Shown: positions 36,521-45,192 of the stretch, in pieces | Position numbering within the stretch: the stretch's first letter is position 1 | Layout of the letters: each line of letters begins with the position of its first letter | DNA from: Anaerolineae bacterium | GTDB taxonomy: Bacteria > Chloroflexota > Anaerolineae > Aggregatilineales > Phototrophicaceae | Length of the DNA stretch: 64,000 nucleotides | Assembly (NCBI GenBank): GCA_019912965.1 | Contig: JAIOHM010000139.1 | Coordinates: forward strand, 16,854-80,853 | Reading direction: 5' to 3' | Made by a program: the position numbers and the translations under genes | Notes under the pieces: model-generated | Database searches by the model: none | The model's input: the letters and a program-made list of their open reading frames with translations, nothing else | What the model was told of the DNA's origin: nothing

Positions 36521-37876
36521 TTATTGGGCAACGGCGCGGCGGCTGCTTTCGACTACGCGGATGGCTTCGGCAATCACGCCCATGCCCTCGTCCACCTGTT
36601 CATCGCTGATGTTGAGCGGCGGCAGGAAGCGAATACAGTTGCTAAACAATCCGGCGCGGATGGCGATCAACCCGCGCTTGAAACACTCGGTCGTCACTTG
36701 CAGGGTTTCGTCACTGGCAGGTGTTTTCAAATCGCGGTCTTTCACCAGTTCGGTGAGCATCATGGCACCCAAACCGCGTACATCACCAATCAACGGGATT
36801 GCGGCCTGCAAATCCAGCAGATGTTCACGGATGCGCGCGCCAATCTGATTGGCACGTTCGAGGAATTCCGGCTGCCGAATCATGTTGATGGCCTCGACTG
36901 CTGCCACACAAGCCAACGGATTGCCGCTGTAGGTGCCGCCCAATCCACCGGGGTGCGGGCCATCCATAATTTCGGCTTTCCCGGTTACGGCGGCTAAGGG
37001 CATTCCCGCCGCCAGCGACTTGGCGGTGACGATCAAATCCGGGGCGATGTTGTAATGCTCGACGGCGAACAATTTGCCTGTCCGTCCAAAGCCGCACTGC
37101 ACTTCATCGGCTACATACACAATGCCGTGCTGGGTACACAGATCACGAATGCGCCCCAAAAATTTGGGTGGTGTGGCGATAAATCCGCCTTCGCCCTGCA
37201 CCGTTTCGATCACCACTGCGGCGACGGCGCTGGGGTCAACCTGCGATGTGAAGGCATATTCCAAACGCGCGATACAGTCGTCAATGTACTGTTCTTCGGT
37301 CATCCCAACAGGACGACGGTAAATATTGGGGAACGGCAGGCGGTAAATCTCCGGCGCGAACGGGCCAAATCCCTTCTTGAACAAGCCATATTTGCTGGTC
37401 ATCGCCAGCGTCAGATTCGTGCGCCCGTGATATGCACCCTCGAACACGATGATGGCGGGGCGTCCGGTGGAAGCGCGGGCGATTTTGACGGCGGTTTCCA
37501 GCCCTTCCGCGCCGCTGTTGAGCAGCACCGTTTTCTTGGGAAAGTCGCCGGGGGTGACTTCGTTCATCAATTCGGCGACTTCCACATATGATGGATACGT
37601 GCCGACGATGGCGCACAGATGAATCAGATCGGCGGTTTGTTTCTGGATGGCTTCGACCACATTAGGCGGGCAATGTCCTACTGCCAGCACACCGATTCCT
37701 CCGGCGAAATCCAGCAGGGTATTGCCATCCGCATCGGTGACGGCTGCGCCTTCGGCTTTGACGATAGCAACGGGCGTGAGTTTAGCCGCACCGCGTGGGG
37801 TAGCGGCTTCCCGGCGGGCTACCAGCGCCTTGCTGTTCGGGCCGGGAAGTTCGGTAACAAGATTAATGGTTGGCAT
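36521..37876 (-). CDS. gabT: Class-III aminotransferase, 4-aminobutyrate aminotransferase-like
   Basis: 451 aa PLP enzyme. SGAEGLETAVKIAR binds phosphate, YHGRTNLTLAMTSK follows, the Asp in VADEVQCGFGRTG contacts the pyridine N and TAKSLAAGMP holds the PLP Lys; GGTYSGNPLACVAA is typical. Overall pattern is closest to GABA/5-aminovalerate transaminases, but substrate cannot be fixed from sequence. It stands 98 bp upstream of the RraA-like gene. Confidence 0.82.
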   Translation of the reverse strand: MPTINLVTELPGPNSKALVARREAATPRGAAKLTPVAIVKAEGAAVTDADGNTLLDFAGGIGVLAVGHCPPNVVEAIQKQTADLIHLCAIVGTYPSYVEVAELMNEVTPGDFPKKTVLLNSGAEGLETAVKIARASTGRPAIIVFEGAYHGRTNLTLAMTSKYGLFKKGFGPFAPEIYRLPFPNIYRRPVGMTEEQYIDDCIARLEYAFTSQVDPSAVAAVVIETVQGEGGFIATPPKFLGRIRDLCTQHGIVYVADEVQCGFGRTGKLFAVEHYNIAPDLIVTAKSLAAGMPLAAVTGKAEIMDGPHPGGLGGTYSGNPLACVAAVEAINMIRQPEFLERANQIGARIREHLLDLQAAIPLIGDVRGLGAMMLTELVKDRDLKTPASDETLQVTTECFKRGLIAIRAGLFSNCIRFLPPLNISDEQVDEGMGVIAEAIRVVESSRRAVAQ

Positions 37877-37942
37877 GATCTTTTCCGCATGAACAATTTA
37901 GATGTCAGCCGATTGTAACATGCCAATTGGGGTTATTGGTTG

Positions 37943-38758
37943 TTATTCAAACCGGTATACATAATGCTCATGTGGGAAGGGGAAACGCAGGCTGAACGTC
38001 CACGTTTGTCCATCCAATTCAAAAGCATTTGCATCCTTCGCCAGTTCGCGGAAGCGGTCGTATTCCTCAATGTCGATGTACAGACTGTAGACCGAGTCGC
38101 GTTTGATAGTCGATTCGTCATCCAGTCCCGGCCAATCCTCCGGCCATTGAGTCGCTTCGCTGGTTTCATACGGCCACAAAATCACCTCGAACTGACCGGG
38201 CAGCCACGTTTTGGCATCTTCGTGAACAAAGTTTGCCATCAGGTCGAACAGATCCAGCAGGCGTTCCGGGGCGAATTCATCGCGTTCCGGGGAGTCTATG
38301 CGGAGGTTGCCGTAAATCCAGAAGGTCTTTTCGCCCAATTCCGCGTCATAAATTTCAATTGTATTGCTGGGTTGGTCGGTTATCGCCACGTTATCGTACT
38401 CATCATCCAGCGCGTACAAATCGGCATCAATCCGGAGCGAGTCACGCAGGGTTTGCAGTTCGTCTTCATCCAGCACCACCGACGCCAATTCCCATTCGCC
38501 GTTATCATTCTCGCGCTGATAAAGCACCAATCCGGTTTCGTAAAGCGCGAAGGTCGGCTCGTCCGAACCGATCACCATGCGCCAGGGATCATGAATGGTC
38601 AGTATGATAATCGGCTCTGGCGCTTCCGGCGCGGGCGGCGGAGGCAGGGTTGTACGGAAAACAGATGGTGATGCGGCAGGAGCAGCCGCGCTGACCATCA
38701 AGGCCATCAAGGTCATCACGATCAGGGCAAAACTCACCATCCAGCGGTGTCGATTCAT
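37943..38758 (-). CDS. Secreted hypothetical protein
   Basis: 271 aa. Signal peptide (MNRHRWMVSFALIVMTLMAL ... SAAAPAASP), a Pro-rich linker (LPPPPAPEAPEP), then a ~215-residue acidic domain (IIILTIHDPWRMVIGSDEPTFALYETGLVLYQ, ELGEKTFWIYGNLRI, KTWLPGQFEVILWPYE). CGGAG precedes the start. No family recognised. It is the last gene of a run of closely spaced minus-strand genes that reaches back to about 44468. Confidence 0.7.
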   Translation of the reverse strand: MNRHRWMVSFALIVMTLMALMVSAAAPAASPSVFRTTLPPPPAPEAPEPIIILTIHDPWRMVIGSDEPTFALYETGLVLYQRENDNGEWELASVVLDEDELQTLRDSLRIDADLYALDDEYDNVAITDQPSNTIEIYDAELGEKTFWIYGNLRIDSPERDEFAPERLLDLFDLMANFVHEDAKTWLPGQFEVILWPYETSEATQWPEDWPGLDDESTIKRDSVYSLYIDIEEYDRFRELAKDANAFELDGQTWTFSLRFPFPHEHYVYRFE

Positions 38759-38827
38759 GGGAGAACTCCGTACAAAGCCATACCGTCATTGGTAGCAAGA
38801 CGTTATCAGATGCTCAAAAGTTCCTAA

Positions 38828-39670
38828 TCACCACTTTTTTGCCCAATCTGGCGCTTCCATCGGTTCCGGTTGATAGTCGTTGAAATCAGCCAGTTGGCGT
38901 TCAACGAAGTTCTGTGGGGTGCTGGCAAATAACTTGCCATCGCGAGCGAAGACCAATCGGTTTCGCTGATCCCAATCCGCCCAAGTCACGTGCCCGTCAA
39001 TCGGAAAATCAATTTCGCGCTTCAGATCACGCACCTTGAAGGTGAGGACGTAATAACCCCCATAGGCTTGAAAATCGATGCTGACATGCATGGTGAGTTC
39101 AAAGCGTCCCGACCGGTCAAGTTTCGTCCAAGTATCGGGTCTTCGTCGATGTGTTTCGCTCATGTGAACGGCTTTCCATCCCTCGCGCTCCAATTTTGGA
39201 TGGTAAATCGGCGCATCTTCACCGGGGGCGAATTGGCTGGCTAAAATGGTCAGTCCTTTGGGCTGATGATTCGGATGCGGGTTATTGGCGCTGTTCAGCA
39301 AGACGGTTTTGTCATCTTTGAACAATCCTCCGCCGTTCCAGCAGTCACCCTTCGGCCATAATGCCAGCGCTGTGAAATAGGGCGGTTTGCTGATGGCTGT
39401 CCAAGCGTAGGTGTATTCTTTGTCAGCTATGGTACGCGCGTTGATCTTTTGGGCGAAATAGATGAGCAGTTTGCCATTTGGGGAAATATCGCAGCGGCGT
39501 TCATAAATGTGTCCCTGAAACCACTGTCCCGGCTCGAAGGTGTCTTTTTTCGTGTCCCATTTGATGAGCTGCGCCCAACGAGTCGGCCCACGCCGGATGA
39601 TAACGCCAACCGATGCTTCGCGCGCTAACAGTCCAAATAGGCGGGCTGGTGATGAGGGCTGGTCAGTCAT
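38828..39670 (-). CDS. Hypothetical protein, paralogue of the upstream gene
   Basis: 280 aa, no signal peptide. Opens ARLFGLLAREASVGVIIRRGP, then LIKWDTKKDTFEPGQWFQGHIYERRCDISPNGKLLIYFA, and ends DWAKKW. Start taken at 39670 (MTDQPSSPARLF). It is about as long as 39722-40561, which shares these blocks and the C-terminal PMEAPDWAKKW-like end. The WDT.....PGQW.....Y..R.D.SP.GKL pattern suggests a beta-propeller-like fold. Proteins of this type are common but uncharacterised as far as I know. Confidence 0.72.
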   Translation of the reverse strand: MTDQPSSPARLFGLLAREASVGVIIRRGPTRWAQLIKWDTKKDTFEPGQWFQGHIYERRCDISPNGKLLIYFAQKINARTIADKEYTYAWTAISKPPYFTALALWPKGDCWNGGGLFKDDKTVLLNSANNPHPNHQPKGLTILASQFAPGEDAPIYHPKLEREGWKAVHMSETHRRRPDTWTKLDRSGRFELTMHVSIDFQAYGGYYVLTFKVRDLKREIDFPIDGHVTWADWDQRNRLVFARDGKLFASTPQNFVERQLADFNDYQPEPMEAPDWAKKW

Positions 39671-39721
39671 GTGCGCGCCTCTTTGCTCATATCCCAAATA
39701 GTGTTTGTGAGCTTGGACAGA

Positions 39722-40561
39722 TCACCACTTTTTTGCCCAATCCGGGGCTTCCATCCGTTCAGGGCGATGGTTATTGAAATCAGCCAGTTCATGATAAATC
39801 AGCTCGTCGTTTTTCAGACTTGCGCTAAACAACTTGCCCTCTCTGGCAAGCACAAGGCGGCCTCGCTGGTCAAAATCTGCCCAGTTGACTGAACTCGGTA
39901 TCCCAAAGTCACTTCCACTTATCCTGAGGCTGTAAACTCGCCCCTTGCGGGTGTACTTCAGTGAAAGCTGATATTTGCCTGATTGTTTCTGCCACACAGA
40001 AGGCGTTTTTCCCTGAACGATGGGGCTATTATCAGTGGTTACACAGGCATCCTGATCGGCGGAAACCCAGCCATGTATTTCAAGATTCTTGTAGAAGGAT
40101 GCGGGCAAAAAATGAATATCTCCCCAAGTCATCGTTAAGTGAGTATCAGGTATAGATTGAGCACCGGCTGAAGGACTGACGCTGTTATACAGAATTGTGT
40201 TGTTATTGATGAATGATCCGCCACCGCTATATGTATCTACCTCTGGTTGAAAATAGAGGGCTGTAAAGTAAGGGGGCTTGCTGACCGCTGTCCAGTGATG
40301 ATAACTCTGTTTACGATGGGGCTGCGGCGTGTATTTAGCCGCGAAGTAGACCCATAACTTTCCATCAGGTGATAAATCACTTCGTTCGTCGTAGACGCGC
40401 CCGTGAAACCACTGTCCCGGCTTGAAAACATCTTTTTGAGTATCCCAATGGATAAGTTGTATCCAATTCTTTGGCTGCCCACGCCGGATGATAACGCCAA
40501 TTGAGGCTTCCCGTGCCAGCAGTCCAAATAGGCGGGCGGGTGCTGGCGGCGTTGAGTTCAC
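39722..40561 (-). CDS. Hypothetical protein, tandem paralogue
   Basis: 279 aa. Same architecture as the following gene: PARLFGLLAREASIGVIIRRG, IHWDTQKDVFKPGQWFHGRVYDERSDLSPDGKLWVYFAAKY, WADFDQRGRLVLAREGKLF and the identical last six residues. I use GTG at 40561, which overlaps the stop of the VOC gene as GTGA, rather than starts further upstream inside that gene. The tandem copy lies 51 bp downstream, so this is a recent-looking duplication with diverged centres. Confidence 0.72.
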   Translation of the reverse strand: MNSTPPAPARLFGLLAREASIGVIIRRGQPKNWIQLIHWDTQKDVFKPGQWFHGRVYDERSDLSPDGKLWVYFAAKYTPQPHRKQSYHHWTAVSKPPYFTALYFQPEVDTYSGGGSFINNNTILYNSVSPSAGAQSIPDTHLTMTWGDIHFLPASFYKNLEIHGWVSADQDACVTTDNSPIVQGKTPSVWQKQSGKYQLSLKYTRKGRVYSLRISGSDFGIPSSVNWADFDQRGRLVLAREGKLFSASLKNDELIYHELADFNNHRPERMEAPDWAKKW

Positions 40562-40917
40562 GTCCGCGTCCCTTTGGTCATATCCAGAATGCACAGGATA
40601 TTGCCGAATGGGTCTTCCAATACCGCGCATTTGCCGATGGTTACATCAAACGGTTCGGCGCGGATGAAACAACCTTTTGCACGTAACGTTTCCACCGCTG
40701 CTACTACATCATCAACCAGATAATGCACGCTGATTTCTTTGGGAACATCGGTGTTCGTATGCAGCACAATTTCGGCGTCGGTTTCTGGCATTCCCATGCC
40801 GACCGAAGTCGCATCTGACCACAAGCGATTTAAACCAAACACATTGGCATAATAACGCGCTGCTGTTTCCAGATCATCCACTCGCAGCATCACGCAGTCA
40901 ATTTTGCGGAGCATCAT
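40558..40917 (-). CDS. VOC (glyoxalase/bleomycin-resistance fold) protein
   Basis: 119 aa. The betaalphabetabetabeta pattern is visible twice: KIDCVMLRVDDLETAARYYANVFGLNRLW and HYLVDDVVAAVETLRAKGC ... AVLEDPFGNILCILD. Metal-binding candidates are His and Glu in ISVHYLV and LEDPFGN. Substrate unknown. It overlaps its upstream neighbour by 20 nt and its downstream neighbour by 4 nt. Confidence 0.8.
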   Translation of the reverse strand: MMLRKIDCVMLRVDDLETAARYYANVFGLNRLWSDATSVGMGMPETDAEIVLHTNTDVPKEISVHYLVDDVVAAVETLRAKGCFIRAEPFDVTIGKCAVLEDPFGNILCILDMTKGTRT

Positions 40918-41542
40918 CGGCTTTCTCCGGTTTTCCCGGCAATTTGCGTTTATCCGGCAGAAAATGGGGCAGCACTTTTTCGACCAATTCGTCTATGCCC
41001 GCACCATAACCGGATACATTCAGACTGCGCTTGGTTTTGAGCTTAAACTTCACTTTCCATGCCGCGCCGCGCACAAAAAATTCCAGCACCAGCAGATAGA
41101 CATTCAGGATAATGCCGATCAAACAGCCGAAGATCAGATCATCCGCGCCCTGACCAGCCGTTGAACTCGATGACCCATATCCGCTGTCCCAAATGCCCGT
41201 CAAACTGCCCGCATCTTCAACTTCATAATGGGTCACATCTGCCCACTTGAGCGACTGCTTGTTCTTGCCGGGGCGTTCGACCGTCAGTCCGGTTTCATCA
41301 ACCGTGATGACCTGCCCTTTTTCGCGCATGGCTGCAATCGTGAGCAGCAGAATCGCCAACAAACCGGAAAACGCTATGCCGCCCGCAATCCAGCGTAAGA
41401 TTGTGAGCAGATTAGCATCCAGCGAGGTGCGTGACAGCCCGATAAAAATGCCTACACCAACCAGCAAAACCAATCCCGCGCGGATAAATTGGGGAATGCG
41501 CGTCCGGCGATCAATCGTGTAGTGACGGGGGAATGTATCCAT
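40898..41542 (-). CDS. Membrane protein of unknown function
   Basis: 214 aa. Two adjacent hydrophobic helices (FIRAGLVLLVGVGIFIGL and ILRWIAGGIAFSGLLAILLLTIAAM), a ~65-residue PH-like cytoplasmic part (GQVITVDETGLTVERPGKNKQSLKWADVTHYEV), a third helix (GCLIGIILNVYLLVLEFFV) and a charged C-terminus ending in a Lys/Pro-rich tail. It starts 2 nt after the retropepsin-like gene stops. Confidence 0.7.
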   Translation of the reverse strand: MDTFPRHYTIDRRTRIPQFIRAGLVLLVGVGIFIGLSRTSLDANLLTILRWIAGGIAFSGLLAILLLTIAAMREKGQVITVDETGLTVERPGKNKQSLKWADVTHYEVEDAGSLTGIWDSGYGSSSSTAGQGADDLIFGCLIGIILNVYLLVLEFFVRGAAWKVKFKLKTKRSLNVSGYGAGIDELVEKVLPHFLPDKRKLPGKPEKADDAPQN

Positions 41543-41544
41543 AA

Positions 41545-41955
41545 CTATTTGTCAATCTCCAGCCAGCCACTACGTTGAGGCATATCAATATGCAGAATCG
41601 ATTGATCAAGAACATCTTTAAAGCCAATGAGTCGTGTTTCTGTATCCGTAAACCAAGCTGTAATCTCGAAAGGTTGCGTTAAATTACCCGCAGCATCTTC
41701 AAGTGAGATCGTAATAACAGCCTCAACTGCCTGAAAAGATTGTTTTGCGATTCCAGCCTGATCGATGATGATACTGGCATCATCTGTTGGTCGATATGCA
41801 ATTAAATCCAACAGTTCCCTCGGAAACAAAGATACAGCCGCCCCAGTATCAATTGTTGCGGTCAACTTCTCTAACGTTCCATCCTTACGCGCTATATTGC
41901 AAAAAACCTGACATTCACTTGGATCATAGTAGATACGAAGCTGGATTTGAGTCAT
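41545..41955 (-). CDS. Retropepsin-like aspartic protease
   Basis: 136 aa. ATIDTGAAVSLFP carries the DTGA catalytic motif near residue 36, with flanking hydrophobic strands and the later LIGFKDVLDQSILHID, as in single-domain bacterial retropepsin-like proteins that work as dimers. No signal peptide. It overlaps the upstream small gene by 4 nt (ATGA). Substrate unknown. Confidence 0.72.
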   Translation of the reverse strand: MTQIQLRIYYDPSECQVFCNIARKDGTLEKLTATIDTGAAVSLFPRELLDLIAYRPTDDASIIIDQAGIAKQSFQAVEAVITISLEDAAGNLTQPFEITAWFTDTETRLIGFKDVLDQSILHIDMPQRSGWLEIDK

Positions 41956-42254
41956 GAGTCCTTAGCATCCGTTTTCAGGCGAACATGAATTCGCTGCAAT
42001 GGTTGACGCTGATACAACCACTGATGCACAGGTGTAATTTCCCCAGAATCGGATGGCAGGTTATGTTCCGCATCCTGTACAGCTTCATCGTAGGTTGCAC
42101 CTACACCTAAAACCTGCTCTTTGTAGACGATGATGGAACATTCTCCATATTTTTCCAGCAGTTCTTTCTCATGCAGTCGTATCCAATCAAAATCGCTGAA
42201 TACATTGGGTGGGGTTTCACCATATTGATGTGACATGCGGATTCGGCTCGTCAT
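41952..42254 (-). CDS. DUF5678-like small protein, partner of the retropepsin gene
   Basis: 100 aa. DFDWIRLHEKELLEKYGECSIIVYKEQVLGVGATYDEAVQDAEHN fits the pattern W...H...LL.KY...W.AV..G.V.G.G.T...A...A that I associate with DUF5678. Start at 42254 from AGGAG. Genes of this kind are often immediately upstream of retropepsin-like genes, which this arrangement repeats. Confidence 0.65.
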   Translation of the reverse strand: MTSRIRMSHQYGETPPNVFSDFDWIRLHEKELLEKYGECSIIVYKEQVLGVGATYDEAVQDAEHNLPSDSGEITPVHQWLYQRQPLQRIHVRLKTDAKDS

Positions 42255-42285
42255 GGCTATAGCTCCTGCAACTTTCCTGCTCTTA

Positions 42286-43152
42286 TTATACCCCTACACC
42301 CCGCCGAATTTGCGCGGCCTGCGGCATGTGGGACATCTCGTGGCGGGCGAAATAGGTGGACTGCGAAAGGACGGTTTGCTGCCCAAATTCGCTGTGCCAT
42401 CCACCGCGCCACCAGTCGTTCAGGCTGATCGCCTTCAGCCGGGTAACCAATTGCTCGCGCGAAACATGAAAGCGTTCCAGCAGTTCACCCGGTGAAAGGG
42501 TTTCGCGGTCGGCCATCGCCCATACCGCTTTGCCTTCCAACAGTGGATTGTCGTGGTTCAACATCAGGTCAACCCGTTCAGCCAGCAAATCCTGTGCCAT
42601 CATCAAATGCCCCAGCAGTTCGCGCATATTCCACTCGCCGGGGGCGGGCGCGATCTGAAATTGCTCGGTACTCAAACCCTGTACAGCCGCTTCTATCGTA
42701 TTCGGCCCAGCTTCCAGCGCGACTAATGCTTCTTGTGGTGACATCGGCTCAAAGTACCAGATGGATGCAAACTGTCGCAGCGCCAAACGATGATCGTTGT
42801 TGTCGGTAAATTCGGGCGGATCGCCGAGGAATATTTCGCCTGTGGTGCGGCTGGCATAAACCGCTGGCACATCTTCATATGAAACCGTGCGGTCATCCCG
42901 AACGGCCTGCCGTCCTTTATCCAGTGCTGAAAGTATGGCTTCTGATGCGCCAGATGCTTTCAGCGAATCGGCAATCAGGCCAAGTTCCTTATCCAAATCT
43001 GCGCCGCGTGGGATGCCCGCTGCATTCGAGGCTTTGATTTCTTCGGCATAGACCAGCGCCCACAACAGCTTGGAGAGGCCATAATAACCGCCTGCTTCCA
43101 ACCCGCGCGCCGTGCGAATCAAGTGAACCAGATCATCAAATGATGCGGTCAT
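42286..43152 (-). CDS. DinB-like four-helix protein
   Basis: 288 aa. The C-terminal ~150 residues resemble DinB/YfiT metal-dependent proteins: EWNMRELLGHLMMAQDLLAERVDLML supplies one His and YFARHEMSHMPQAAQIRRG two more. The N-terminal ~130 residues (HLIRTARGLEAGGYYGLSKLLWALVYAEE) are helical and less familiar. DinB proteins include thiol transferases and many of unknown role. AAGGG precedes the start. Confidence 0.72.
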   Translation of the reverse strand: MTASFDDLVHLIRTARGLEAGGYYGLSKLLWALVYAEEIKASNAAGIPRGADLDKELGLIADSLKASGASEAILSALDKGRQAVRDDRTVSYEDVPAVYASRTTGEIFLGDPPEFTDNNDHRLALRQFASIWYFEPMSPQEALVALEAGPNTIEAAVQGLSTEQFQIAPAPGEWNMRELLGHLMMAQDLLAERVDLMLNHDNPLLEGKAVWAMADRETLSPGELLERFHVSREQLVTRLKAISLNDWWRGGWHSEFGQQTVLSQSTYFARHEMSHMPQAAQIRRGVGV

Positions 43153-43205
43153 GATATTCCCTTTCAGGTTTTGAAGGCATACCGATAACAGGCATCTGCT
43201 GGATA

Positions 43206-44468
43206 CTACATCACTGATTGCAGTGCATCCTCGAATACCGTCAGCGCCTCGTCAATCTGGGTTTCGTTCACCACCAGCGGCGGAATCCAGCGGATCACAT
43301 TTTCGTAGCTGCCGCAAGTCAACAGCAGCAAATTGCGTTCGATGCAGGCTTTTTGCACCGCTTTGGTCAAATCTTTGGCGGGGTGTCCGTTTTGGGTGAA
43401 CTCTGTACCGATCATCAACCCATAGCCGCGCACATCGCCAATCACCGGGTAACGGCCTTGTAATTCGACTAATCCATCGGTCAGCCGTTCGCCCATATGC
43501 GCCGCATTTTCCGGCAGATTTTCATCCACAATCGTGCGGACGGTTGCCACAGCCGTCGCAGTCGCCAGCGCACCGCCGCCATAGGTGCCGCCATGCGAAC
43601 CCGTCGTCCACTGGCTCATCAACGCCTGCGAAGCCGCCACGCCGGAAATCGGCATCCCACTGCCCAAACCTTTCGCCATGATGATGATGTCCGGCACAAT
43701 TTCGGCGTGTTCATAACCCCAGAATTTGCCGGTGCGTCCGAATCCGGTTTGTACTTCGTCGGCCACGAACAGAATGCCATGTTGAGTACACAATTCGCGC
43801 AGGGCTTTCATAAAACGTTTGGGCGCGGGGATGTAACCGCCTTCGCCCAATTCCGGTTCGATGATAATAGCGGCAGTTTCTTCCGGCGCGGTCTGGCTCT
43901 TGAGCATCAAATCCAGTTCGCGCAGGCAGAAATCAATCGCAGTATCCTCATCCCAACCGTAGTGATAGGCATATGGAAATGGTGCAACGAACACACCTGC
44001 TGGAAGGGGTTGATAGCGCGAACGATATACCGTTTTGGAGTTGGTCATCGCCATTGTTTGCGAGGTGCGCCCGTGAAAACTTCCCTGAAAGGTGATGATG
44101 TTGGTGCGTTTGGTCGCCATGCGCGCCAGCTTGACCGCGCCTTCGGTGGCTTCTGCGCCGCTGTTGGAAAAGAAAAAGCAGTCAATTTCGGGGGGTGTTA
44201 CGGCGTTTAACGTTTCCGCCAGCTTCACGGTCGAGGGCGCAATCACCACATTGATCTGCCCATGAATCAGTTTGGCGGCCTGTTCCTGAATGGCTGCTAC
44301 CACGCGCGGGTGGCAGTGTCCGGTGTTGGTCACGCCGATGCCGCTGGTGAAATCGGTGTAGCGCGTGCCGTCGGCTTCATACAGATAAATGCCTTCGGCG
44401 CGTTCGGGTTGAATATGGGTCATGTGTGACCAAACGGGGGAAAGGAGGGAAAGCGAGTCGGTAGCCAT
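43206..44468 (-). CDS. Class-III aminotransferase (second copy)
   Basis: 420 aa PLP enzyme. SNSGAEATEGAVKLAR, FHGRTSQTMAMTNSK, VADEVQTGFGRTGKFWGYEH and MAKGLGSGMP with the PLP Lys; GGTYGGGALATATAVATV. It is a clear paralogue of 36521-37876, with many shared blocks, including the VRGxGxM segment and IRWIPPL against IRFLPPL. Substrate is unknown (GABA, acetylornithine or other omega-amino acids). It heads the minus-strand run. Confidence 0.82.
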   Translation of the reverse strand: MATDSLSLLSPVWSHMTHIQPERAEGIYLYEADGTRYTDFTSGIGVTNTGHCHPRVVAAIQEQAAKLIHGQINVVIAPSTVKLAETLNAVTPPEIDCFFFSNSGAEATEGAVKLARMATKRTNIITFQGSFHGRTSQTMAMTNSKTVYRSRYQPLPAGVFVAPFPYAYHYGWDEDTAIDFCLRELDLMLKSQTAPEETAAIIIEPELGEGGYIPAPKRFMKALRELCTQHGILFVADEVQTGFGRTGKFWGYEHAEIVPDIIIMAKGLGSGMPISGVAASQALMSQWTTGSHGGTYGGGALATATAVATVRTIVDENLPENAAHMGERLTDGLVELQGRYPVIGDVRGYGLMIGTEFTQNGHPAKDLTKAVQKACIERNLLLLTCGSYENVIRWIPPLVVNETQIDEALTVFEDALQSVM

Positions 44469-44652
44469 AAAATTATTACCCTGCTAAAAAATGCTCATAG
44501 GACTATTTTACCTTGCCCCCGGAAATGCGGACAGGAGTCCCCCGTGTATCGAGTTTGTAATCGGTTTGAAAGAAAAATTGTCGTGCATGGACACAAAAAG
44601 TGAGTACAATTTATGGAAAGAGTTGTAACAAACGCCGGGTGAAAGCCAGCCT

Positions 44653-45192
44653 ATGTTAATTTCCAAACGCGAAACCCAACCGATTCAGGTTCTGCGGCAG
44701 CGTAATTGGACGGAAGATGAGTTGAAGGCCAAAGGCTTCACTTATTTCCCGCCCATCAAACGGCGAGTGATGGCACGGGTCATCAGCGAAGACACCAATA
44801 TTGAAGTCACGCTGGAAGTGCTGTCTGCCGGGGTGGGCGACATTATTATCTATGTCGTGGATAATGTGATTCATGAAAATCTGGAAGAGTACGAGCATTG
44901 GCCCGTCCGGCGCGATCTCTTCCGGCGCACCTACAAGCCCTGGGATGAACCCGGCTGGAAACCCAACGAAGCCGAAATGCATCTTGTCATGCACGGCTGC
45001 CGCCCATATTACAAATACAAAGGCGTCTGGGCGCTCAAACTTCCCATCGGCATTTATGTACAATCGCTGGAAAGCCCGGAACCTGTCCTTATCCCCAAAG
45101 GCCGCTGGCTGTGCATTGGTTCAGAAGGCGAACCGTACAACATGAGCGAAGAAAATTTACGCACGCGCTACGTTATTCCATCGGATGATTGA
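44653..45192 (+). CDS. Hypothetical protein with two PGDYG-like segments
   Basis: 179 aa, soluble. The end, GVWALKLPIGIYVQSL ... IPKGRWLCIGSEGEPYNMSEENLRTRYVIP, resembles the PGDYG pattern (PGDwlv.G..GE.yp....F...Y). A related segment occurs earlier (VGDIIIYVVDN ... WPVRRDLFRRTYKPW), so the protein may be an internal duplication. Its last 20 nt overlap the 3' end of the convergent Gfo/Idh gene. Function unknown. Confidence 0.68.
   Translation: MLISKRETQPIQVLRQRNWTEDELKAKGFTYFPPIKRRVMARVISEDTNIEVTLEVLSAGVGDIIIYVVDNVIHENLEEYEHWPVRRDLFRRTYKPWDEPGWKPNEAEMHLVMHGCRPYYKYKGVWALKLPIGIYVQSLESPEPVLIPKGRWLCIGSEGEPYNMSEENLRTRYVIPSDD

Noticed and set aside
35796..44468. Secondary-metabolite gene cluster
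   Set aside because: The aminotransferases, SDR and VOC genes lack any scaffold synthase; a catabolic or housekeeping role is simpler.
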